A stretch of 64,000 bases of DNA. It comes from Sarcocystis neurona. Its lineage: Eukaryota > Apicomplexa > Conoidasida > Eucoccidiorida > Sarcocystidae. How positions within the stretch are numbered: the first letter of the stretch is position 1; each line of letters opens with the position of its first letter. The notes under the pieces were generated by a model. The model made no database searches. It had not been told where the DNA came from and saw only the letters and a program-made list of their open reading frames with translations. The position numbers were made by a program, and so were the translations under genes. The stretch covers positions 1,077,280 through 1,141,279 of the forward strand of contig KL647297.1 in the NCBI GenBank assembly GCA_000727475.1. Direction: 5' to 3'. This document shows, in pieces, positions 31,001-43,000 of the stretch.

Positions 31001-34000
31001 AACAAATCTACCCACACACACACTCCCGTCTCCGGTTACATATTCTAACGTAATGCACAATTTCGCTCTATAAACATTATGCAAACACAGCGGTACTTCT
31101 ACGTGTGTAGAGCAGACACTTCCTTCCTTGAAAACACAAGTCCGTCCCAGGACTCCAGCAAAACAGAGACGGTTGGGCAAGACACGAACAGGCTCGCATA
31201 CGAGAGTCGACTCCTACTGCACACCGATCCACACAGACATACGTGTTTATAAGAATATTTCACTCTCTCGCTACCCCAAAGATGTGGGGAGAGTCATCCA
31301 TAAATAAATAAACAGGTGCACAGGCTTCGGAAAAGGCTACCCTTACAACTATAAGTTCCGTCTTACCTGTACACACGTACGCATACGGACGTGTACTTGA
31401 ACATTTGTAGACAAATCAACCTATGCAAATATATACGTATCTATCGGTCTATCTATCAGTCTATCTATCTCTCTACATATATATATATATATATACCGGT
31501 GACCCGACGTAGTATCGGTGTATCGGAACGCGATAGTGCATCCGCCTTGCGCACGTCTTGATGTGCGTAGATACACATATAAATAGAGAGAGAGACAGAT
31601 ATGTAGATCGACAGACGTGTACTTCTACACGCAGCTACACACACAGACATACAAACATGTACGTGAGTGGACAGCGGTGACACACAAATATGTACAGAAA
31701 GATCTGACTGGCTGAAGGTGTTGCACTGACGCTCTTACATGTCTTCGTACACTTCTACGCCTCCATGTACTTTCCACGTAACTCTACTCATGAGGCGTCC
31801 ATCTCCTCTACGCAGACATATAAATACCGTGTAAACGGACATACGCACACTTAGGTTTACTACGCCCTGACATACACAGATGTGCCTACATACATCTCCA
31901 TCACTCACACATATAAGAATTGTGCATTCACGGTGTGTGTATATCATAGAGGCAGACAGACAAACGTGTACACACATGTATACATATATAAGGTGTGTGT
32001 GTGTGCGCCTATAGGCGTGTATGTGTATGTGTGACGTGGACGCAGGCACAGAGGTAGGTGCATATATATGTGGAAATGCGGAGCTTAGGACACTTGAGAC
32101 AGCGCAGCTGGCCCTTTCTCTTTGCAGCACGCATACGGAAGAATTTACGGTTAATCAAACAGACGACTTCCCGCCCACTACCCACTTGGTAGGATAGGAA
32201 GCACACTGCTTTTCGATCGCGTGCTTTCTGCAATTGACGGGGAGGCTGCGGCGCTTGATCATCTCCGTCCGCAGCTGCGTCTCTGGCAAAATGTCAAGAC
32301 GACGCAAGTAGCTGCACCCATCACACAACAACACACAGATACACTCGCACACGCACACACTGACAGCTGCGTTCAGAAATACGCTACGCAGGAACATATT
32401 CGTCATTCGGTATGCGCATCTGCGTGTGTGCACATGTCTGTGTATACGTGTGTGCGTATGTACGTGTGTGTATATGTGTTTACGTGTGTGCATACTTGTG
32501 TATATACGCATGTGTGTGGGTGTGAATACGTGTGTGCATATGTATACGTGTGAGTGTATGTACATATGTGTTTGTGTGTGTGTGTGTGTGTGTGTATGTG
32601 TGCATGCGTGTGTATCTATCTATGTATCTACATACAAATATATATATATATATATATGTGAATTTACACACGTATGTGTGTATGCGTGTGTGGGTGTCGG
32701 TGTATATATGTGTATACATACGTGTGTACACATACAGACGTACATACGCCTGTAATAGTTGTGTATGTGTGCACGTGTGGGTAGATGCAGATATACGTAA
32801 ACAGATACACATGTGTGTACAGGTGTACAGGAAGTATACACGTATGTGGAAATCCGCGGACGCGTGTAAGCGTAGAATGCGCTTTGACGTATGAGTGATA
32901 TTATATCTACGGTGCAAGCACAAGTAGCTGATACCTGTTCATACATTTGTGCCGCCTGGGGTGCAAACACACGCGTGTCTGAACATACTATGCCTATATT
33001 TTGTGTACACCTGTACAAGCCTAGTGCAATATGAACAGATAGGAAGATGGTGCACGTGTTTAATCATATTCGCATGTGTTGACGGTGCTGCCTCAAGACG
33101 GCCACGTCCTCAATATATTCACATATGTGCCTCTTTAGATAGAAATATATGTGCGCATATATTCATACATATATATATATATATTTACGTAGAGAAAACG
33201 CGAGAGACAGAGAGGCCGCGGGCACGAGCTTGGTGTATACTCGCAACATATCCTACAAACGCATGTGTTAGGACTTGTGCTACAAATACAAAAGCAGACA
33301 CTCTACGTCTTTATACATGAAAACGTTTGTACGACGTGTTCACAGACACAAATATGCCAGCGAGAGCGTATCATGCGCCTATTTACTAAATGTACTACAG
33401 ATGAGTAGTGTGACCCACGGGTGGCAAAATTGTTTATATGTATGTACGTATATATATATATATATATATATATATTTGCGCGTGAACGCACACGCATAGA
33501 CACGCACGTACACCCACAGGAGGAGATATACGTATACATATCCAAGAGGGCGTTTGCACACGTGTCTACACATATATATACATATATATACACATATATG
33601 TAGGTGAGGGCCCCCCCATACATAAACAAGAAGAAACGCGTATATATATGCCAACGAATATGGATCCGTATCCTCACGAGAACAAATGCACACATATATA
33701 TACACGAGTGAAGACACACGTATACATATATACGTATATACACATACATATACGTGTACCTACAAACTTTAAAACAAATATACGACGCACCACCGACACG
33801 GTCCAAGAATATACCCGCGTTGATGTCCTGCTGCACGTGTAGGGAGGGGATTTCTCATTACACGCGCACGCTGGTGCGCGATTTTGTGTGTAAATCTATC
33901 TACCTGCAGGTGTACGATCTTATGCGTATGCCGCTCGATCTCTGTATCCTCGAACTTACACACGTATATACCTAAACACACACATATATATATATACACG

Positions 34001-37000
34001 CATATATCTCTGCATCATTCAATTTACACACAAATATACATGTTTATATATACATATATTTACGTGTCTATTTCTGTAGCCTTCAATTTACGTATGTGTA
34101 CACATAAATACATATATATATATATAAATCTCCGTACTTATTTAACGCACATGTAGAGGTCTACCCTTGTCTCTTTACACGTCACGCCAGCGGTGCTCCG
34201 TCTGCCATGGCAGTTTATACATATACTGCTGTATTCATCTTCAACTACACACGTGCATATGATTTCTGTCTGTATCCCTCTCTCTGTACACACAGATACT
34301 TTCTTCTGTACCTACTTTTACCGTGCCTCATGCTTCACTTTCCTTTTCTCTCTCTCTTTCTCTCACTTTCAACATATATGCATCTGCAGTAAAGGCTCGC
34401 TCTGTACGTACGTATATGGACACACCTGTCTTTCCTCAGTTAGACGAGCCCAAATAAAATACACGTAGTGGCTGTTCCTGTCGCGAGAGAATATATGCGG
34501 TCATCTTGTAGGGGACGCAGCTTCTGCTGTGTATATGCAACTGCTGCTGCTTCCAAATCTGCCGCAGTTGCGCTCTCTGCTTCTGGTGCTGCTTGGACTC
34601 GTCCTCCTGCATCTCTGGCGAAGGCCCAAGATGGGTGCTACCACTTATCTTGCTTCCGCTGTAGCTGACTCCTCTCGTCCTGCCGTTGCTGCCGCTCCTG
34701 CTACCTCTCCTGTTACGGCTCCTCCCGCTGCTCCTGCTGCTGCTCCTGCTGCTGCTCCTGCTGCTGCGTCTGCGTTGCTTCATGTGGCGCTTTTTTCCTG
34801 GTCTAGCACCTGCCTCTGTTGCTTCTGAGTTGTCAATAGGCATTTCTGTCGTTGCTTCATTTGGTAATTATCTTTCCAACCCCTTTGTCGCTACTGCTGC
34901 TGTCTCTGCTGCTGTTGTCTCTCCGGCTGCAGCTTCCCTGCAATGTTGCCTCTGCTGCAACCAAGTCATTCTCTTTCTGCTTCTGGTGTGTCTCTGCTTT
35001 TTCTTCCCCCTGTGCTGTCGGCGTCCCTTGTGCTTCTTCCCCTTCCCCTTCACTTGCTATTTCTGCTTTTCCTTCTTCAACTTTTGCGCTTCAGCTGCTT
35101 TCCCTTGTTTCGTTCTTCGACTTCTATTGCACTGCTTCTACTGCCCCATCTCCTCCTATTCTTCTGCTTTTACAACGGCTTCTTCTTTTCCTTCTCCTCT
35201 CCTCTCCTTTCCTCCTTTTGTCCTACCCAACAATTTTGACGATTTCTGCGAAGTGGGTGGCTGAAGACTCAAGCGCGCGCAGCAGCGCCTCATGGCAGCG
35301 TCGACGTTCCCTTTCCACCTGCAGGACGACGGAAGAAGCCACAGACGACTACCAGAGAGAATGACCGACGAATTTCTCTTTTCTGCCGTTTTAGCTTTCT
35401 ACGATGCTGCTGCTCCCCAAGCTGCTGCTACCTAGCCTACTGCTGCCCCTGTCCGCACGTTGCTGTCGCTGCTGTTCCTGCTGTCGCTTTTGCTGTTCAC
35501 ACTGCTGCTGCTACGCTTCATGCGGCGGCCAGTGCCTTGCCGTTCCACATACATACAAATGCGTGCACACGTCTATATGTACACACACACACACACACAC
35601 AAGTGCAGATCCATATGCATACATACGCATGTATATAACTAGACATATACATATATGTATGTACGCATAGAGAGATGCTTTATAGTGAGACCGAGGACAT
35701 ACGACCACGCTGCAGACGTCTAAATATACACCTACGCGGGACTGTCCATCTGCTTCTCTGTCGGTCTTTTTATTCAAATCAAGTGTCCACCTCCACGTGA
35801 ACAAAAATGTACGCTGGGACATGCAATGTACACATAGACCTTTACATATATATATACATATCTATATAAATAGATAGATATGTGTAGAACGGTGCTATTT
35901 ACGATAAAGGGAATTAGAGAAATGTACATCCATACATGTGCGTGAAGGGACCCGTGAAGGCTTGTCTAGATCTCTAAGTTTATACGAGAAAGAACACTTT
36001 TCTACCGAAGGAGGAGTAAATGCAGACCCACCATAGCCGAGTGAAGGTTAGATTCTCGTGGGGAAAGGAAAAGTAAAATACGCACTTTCATACGCGAAGA
36101 AAGACGATTACTCCTCCACGTCAAACTGCATTCACCAAAAGTGTTGGTATATACATGTGTTTCTCACAAGTAAAAGATTTCAGCTCCAAACACACACGCA
36201 CACATGGATGCAAACCACATATATATATATACACATATATATACATATATGCGTGTATGTGCAGCGTCGTTTTTTCTTCTAGATCTCCTTATTTTATAGA
36301 AATAGACATCTACCTATCTATCTATCTGTTTATCTATCTATCTATCTGTCTATCTCTCTCTCTATATATATGCATCCAGCGTGTGCGTACACACATGTAT
36401 ATATATATATATACGTATCCACCGTGTGCGTTTTAGGTAGAGAACTTCTCGATATGAATATAAAACTAAACAGACAAGTTCTTCAAGTACCACTTCTCCT
36501 GCGGAAAAGGAGAACTGACCTGCCGTTGTAACTCTCGTAGAGGTTCACTTTCTTGCGGAGACCGCGCCAGCAGCAGCAGCACTTGCTGCACACAGCAGAG
36601 CAAACTTTTTCTGAGAAGAAAATTCACTAAACGCCCAGCAACAACGGACGTAGGCAAAATATCAAATGCAAGGAATTCTCTTTTTTTCTGCCCCCCTGTC
36701 GCAACAGCTCTTTCCCAGCATCTTCTTGGGAAACAACAGACGGCAGCTGCCTACAAAGAATGAACGAACGCGGCAACATTGACTTTCGGCTTGATAGTGA
36801 AGCCATCCGCAGGCTACGTCGTAAACATATCTAGACAGCAACCGGAGAATATGAAAACGCACTATAGAGAAAACGGATACTATGACAAATGAATACACAT
36901 ATATATATATATATATATTATAAACTATATATATATGCATGTTACACACACACATATGCGTGGGGACACATAGATAACCATATTTGTACACGTGTGTCTC

Positions 37001-40000
37001 TCTGTATCTATTACCCCATCCATCTACGTGCACGTACGTGTCCCTGCCCCTCTCTTTCTCTCTCCATACATACGACCTTTGTACATTTTACTGAAGAAGA
37101 ACAGCAGTGATTACAAGTATAGTCACCTCATATACATCACATGATCACATATAGGACATGGCGGATAAGAGCAGCACGCAAAATAGGAAGCTATGCTAGG
37201 TGCGCATGCAAAAACAGCAGAGGGGTCAGCCTTGGAAGTCTCTACATGCACACATATATAAATGTTTATTCTTATGTGCACATATGTATATATATATGAG
37301 CAGATACACACAGACATGCAGGTACACGTCAATGTCAGTATACATGTATGTATACGAGTACGTACGTGAATATTTCTCTCTGAATTTACATAAACACACA
37401 AACCTAATAATACGTATATGGATGTAATTATCTGTATAATAAGGTGCACGTGCATATATATAACCCATATGTGTATGTGTACGCATATACATACACACAA
37501 GTACACAGAGTTCCACATACATATACACACGTAGGTATGCAGGGAGAAGGCGACGACTACGCAGGTGCAGACTGCTGAGCAGTGTAGTGAGTGAAAATAT
37601 ATACTTCTCTTGCGAAGATAGCGGCATCAACTGCCTCTGCGTAAAGTCCGGCTCCGTAGTAGCTGCGAATAGTCCACGGGAGCGCGAGCGCCTGCAGAGA
37701 AGAAAAAGAAGAGGCAGCGAAGGAGGCCGACGAAGGAGAAGACAAAAAGGCGTTCAGGGGCAGAAGAGGGTGAGTGACGCATAGAGATCTCAGTGAAATA
37801 GGAAAACAGGCGTGCATAGACACGTGTGCCGTCGAACGCAGAAAATTTAAAAAGTGGGGTTCATACACCCAGAACCAAATATCGCTTCCTAACAAAAGTC
37901 AAGAGGAACACGGACGCAGGTTAACGAGGACCACTTTAGTGGAAGAAAGGACGTGAGCCACAGACTTTAAGCCAGCCGAAGTTACAGAGGAAGTACGTGC
38001 AAGCAAATTCGTCGGAGTCAACCGTCTCTCTCTACACGTAGAAAATAGGATTATTCTCGGTTTAGAAGAAACGCAGACAAACAGACACAGCTACACTAAA
38101 GAAGTTTCACTCCCCTCTTACGCACAAAGAGAATATCTGTATCCATTTGTGCATGTGTGGACACAAACGTACAGAGGCAAGGCTAATAAATCTAGGAGCG
38201 ACAACAAGGAGAGGCTACAGAAGGCGACTCGGTGGAGTTCGGTGACAAAGACGAGAACTGCAAACAAAAAAAGGAAATTGTATAAACATAGTTTCACACA
38301 CACGACTGAAGTAGACTGCACCAAAAGGAAGCACCGCTGATACATGTGTATACTGTCCTGTACCTAAGGAGCTGCAGCATACATTCCACTACAAGACATA
38401 TACATATATACAGGGAGAAAAGATACACAGGCCCACACACGCATAGACGTATCGCTGTATACACGTGGAGAATGTGTAAGCAACTATGTACGTTCGGAGC
38501 GTCGTCGGAGTCACGAGACATTTCTGGACTCCAAGTAACATCGAAGTCGAACTTCACAAGTTGTAGGGGAGAAGAGAGAAACGAGAAATTGACAAACATA
38601 GAGAGAAACAGGTTTGCACGTGCAAAATGGTAGGGATCTTCCACTCCGAGGTAACACAGAAAGAAAGACTCGGTAGGACTGCAGAGAAGAAGCGAGGGCA
38701 GAAGTTTTTTCTGTTTGTAAAGAAAGCGAACACGGCAAAAAGAAGTCGCTTGGACTGTACGTACACCTGGAGCAGGAGGCCCCACAGGCTTCAACACACG
38801 CACAGACAACAGATGGACGGTCTGCTGCAGATGCCTATACGCCTACATATATATGTACACGTAGGTTCAGGTAGACGTAGATATGTAGAGAGACCTATAC
38901 GCAGCTGCAGCTGCGCATTACATATGTGCGTGTCGTTCTCTACACATCCGTATATATGTTTGTTCATATTTTTGTACGTATGCGTACGACTTTGTTGTGT
39001 AGACGTGTGTGTTTATACGCATATATGTAAATATACGTATGCTTGTGTACGCATGTCTGTACACATCTGTGCGGAGTATCTGTATATACATAAGGATACT
39101 TGTGTGCGCCTCTATATGTATTTGGATGCATGTGCACCTTTCCCTTGTCCGAGATATGTTCTAGTGGGCACCTGTACACAAGCTTATAAATTCAGCAGTC
39201 CAACCAGGTGAGAGTGCAGTTCCTTTACCTTCGCCACGTCATTCTGCGCCGTCGCTATTTTTTCTAGTGACGCCTCTTTTCTCGAACGATCCGCTTCCGA
39301 AGCCAAGAAAGCCTGATGCCCATTTACACGTATTTCACTCATATACACATTCATGTATACACATGTATGTAAATATACAAGCACGCGTACACATACACAT
39401 ATACTGGACATTTTCGTCTTCATACACACAATTATACATATACATGCGTCTATACATATATATGCATATTACGTAGATAGATCGATTCAAAGACACATAC
39501 ACAGATAGACAGATACATACATAGATACATAGACAGATACACAGATAGAGACATAGGTATATACATAGGTAGGTATACAGACAGATTCACAGACACATAG
39601 ATACTTACTTACATGTATACACACACACACAGTGATATATATATATATATACATACATATAGCTAGCGAACAGGCATATGGCATACGAATTACGTATATA
39701 CGTGTATATGTATACATGTGTAGATAGATAGATACACCTAGCGAACAGGCATACGGCACACGAATTACGTATATATATATATACATGTGTATACATATAT
39801 ATATATATATAGATACAGGTAGCGAAACAGGTAAGATAGAACTGGTAACGCTCTACACTACTGACGTACACGTATAATTGGAAAAATGGATATTCGATTA
39901 CACGCGTCTGCATATATTCGCACAGACATTTTTACATGAACAGATGAGATCGTACTGGCAAACTCTGATACAGACGCACATCCGAAGAGATATATATGAA

Positions 40001-43000
40001 CACACGTACGTATATGCACATATATATTCACGCAATAGAGAAACCTGCGCTGTTGAAATTCGTTCTACCTACGTCAATATTTATACATAGAACTACGGCG
40101 CCTAATTTCCTCGACAAGAGGCACAGGCGTACACGACGGCGTAAAAATTAACCGTCTCCGTCTACGGAGCGGCAAGGACATATATATATATATATAGTTG
40201 ACGCCCAAGACATTTATATATTGAGAGAAAGAAAGGGATGTGTGAAGACGTACGTGTGTATACCCACACACGAATAGACGTGTTTGAAAAATTACAACTG
40301 ACGTATGACGGCCCCCCACACATAAAATATTCACTTACGTCATGCGATACAAACAGAAATGCCCATACACGTGTACACATACTATTATATATATATATAG
40401 GAGAATAAATGACAGACAGAGGTGCCCACACACGCGTACACACACATATACATATATATATATATGTGATAATAAATGAGCAATGCACCGAGGACGTCGT
40501 ATACCTGTAGAGAATTTTGTAGGGCTTCAGTGGTGGCCTGGAGGGAGCTGACGGTAGAAAAAGCCGTCTTCACCTATGAACATTGAGCGGCATCAATAAC
40601 TTCGTTTTCTTTCAGCAGCACTCGTTTGCGTCTGTCTCCCTACTTTTGACAGAAGGCCTTATTTGTCTGTGCTACCCAAGCTTTGCGCTAAAATGGGTGT
40701 GACACTTTTTTTTCTCTCTCTCGCAGTGGTAGGCACATCACCTCCTTGCTTTCAGCTTGGGCTGTTAATTACAAGGTGATGCTGCCGGCGCGGCGCTACT
40801 GCTGTCAACGTAGAAAGTGAATTCTCAGACATTCACACCTCTGGCCACGCACGTGCGCTTCAATATCGCTCGAACAACGCCCTTCCTCCCCAATGAAAAA
40901 AGTGGTTGACGAGGCAAACGGAACACGAAGAAACAGCAGCGTAAAAAGAGAAGGAGAGAAGAAGAAGGTCCCCCATCTTTCTGCTGGGTCCGCGTCGAGA
41001 CCCGGGCTCTGAGGTGGGTTTCGCTGCAGCATGCCCACGTACTCCTTCTTGAGGAAGGTGATTTTTTCTTCCTCCCAAAACAAATCAGCCCTCTTCCTTA
41101 TTTACTTTGAATGTGCGTCTTCGACAACTACGTGCAATCTCTTTTTCCGTGTTGCAACATAAGCCATGTCATAAGAAGTACCCTTCGTCTAGTCTAGCTG
41201 CAGCGATACTTTTCTCGCCCAGATGACGCTCCTTTCTTTTCCTCGTCTGGACCCCTCGAACAGTTCAGTACTCCTCAGAAAGTACTAGCCGTTTGAAAAA
41301 AGTGTGAGACTTTTCTTTCCTGTTTTTCTGCGCTGATGCCTATGTCCTATTATCTCTCACGTGATAGTAGACATACACGACATGGTAATTTTCATCGTAA
41401 AAAGTCAGTTGCTACGCAGAGTCTTTCTTCTTCAAGCAGAACCTTGAGAAGTCACTGAACAGACTGAGAGGGACTGCGTAAGATGCAGTACACACGTATT
41501 TATCTATACGTGTGTATATATAGACAGTGCGCAGGGGCGCGCACACGTCTACACATACGCCTACGTATATCTGTATAAGCTGGTGTGTGTAAATGAGGAA
41601 ATGAAGCACTATAAATACCACGTCTAGACATACCTGTACAAATACACCTACACACGCCGACGTATGTATACGCAGAAATAGAGAACTATAGATCTCATGT
41701 CTAGATATAGGTGCACAAACAAATCTATACAAGCTGGTGTACGTCTAGGCAGAAATGCAGTACTCTAGATGTATTAGGTTGCTCATTCCGCTGCACACAG
41801 CTTGAAATCTTCGGTGCGGAGGTGTGAGGCTGCGCTGGGGGGAACAAGAGAGAAAAGGTCCACGTCGCCGCATGGGCAGGAAAAAGCAAACAGGTGCACC
41901 TGTGGACGGGCAAATAGATTGACAGGACTACACACACGTATATATACATGTACGTGCAACTTTGTGTATTTGTGGGACGGGAGAGAGTCCCGTCCACGCA
42001 AACAGATTAAGAAGGAGATGCATACGCGAGCTTTTTGAAGAGTACATTCACACGTGCAAAATGAATCGTAGGCAGAAGTATATTTTGTTCGTAGTATATC
42101 GTGACTCAAAAGACGGTATAGACGGTGAGATGTATGTATGTATGTATGTGGATCAGTTTGACCATATGTATGTGATACACTGGGGGAGGCAGGTAGAATT
42201 CGACACATAAGTTATCAACCGCAGCCACGTAGAAAACAGGTACACACATGCCGCTGGAGAGACTCACACATATAAGTGCATATGTGTAGGACACATAGAT
42301 AATTCACCACACCACATGTGAGGTGAGGAGTTTTGTGCCAAAGCAGGTTTACAGGAAAATCCGTGTGCCAACTGGGTGAGGAGAGCTGTTGAAGCTATAA
42401 ATGAATAAGCTAGTGTACGGTTCATATTTCTGAGGAGGAATAGACGAAAGGGAAAACAAATATAAAACTGTCTTTACTGCTCTGCACAGATACTCCTCCT
42501 GCACGTACTTGTCTTTCTACGGAGCTTAAGGACTTAGAAGAAGCGAGCAGCAGGTCGCAGTTCTTCGCCACGAGCTCCTGCAATTCTCGCTTGGTACGTT
42601 CAACCTCTTCCTGCAGCAGCTCCTGCAGCATCAGAAGCGGAAGGAGACAGAAGCAGGAAAAAGAGAAGTTGTCAAATTTGAGGGAAGTTCTATCACACAC
42701 AACGCGTGAAAGAGGGGCGCCACGAGCCGTGAAGAAACGCAAGCTGCGCAAGTGAAGTCAACCAACTTTGACGCAAGAACACGACGCCGATCAAGGTAAT
42801 GGCAGAAGACGAACAGACAAGCGCGTCACGGTTTATACACGTCTCTATACGAATGTATTCGACTGTGTGAGTCTTTATCCGTGAGAAGTACTCGCATATA
42901 TATTCCTTGTGTATATGTATTTATATGCAAAATTTCATGTACACAATCATGTGCCACGAATGCGTCCCTTTCAAGAGATACACTCGCGTGTATGTGTGTG

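Noticed and set aside
30960..34150. Many His/Thr/Tyr or Cys/Val-rich open frames
   Set aside because: Translations of CA/TG/TA microsatellites on both strands.
34686..35264. 192-codon Leu-rich plus-strand frame inside COG8 intron 7
   Set aside because: Composition is what CTG/CTC/TTC arrays give in translation, and no splice or domain evidence was found.
40980..41083. Minus-strand FWEEEKITFLKKEYVGML as an extra COG8 exon
   Set aside because: It lies between exons 2 and 3, which already join in phase and match the family without a gap. No pyrimidine-rich acceptor precedes it.
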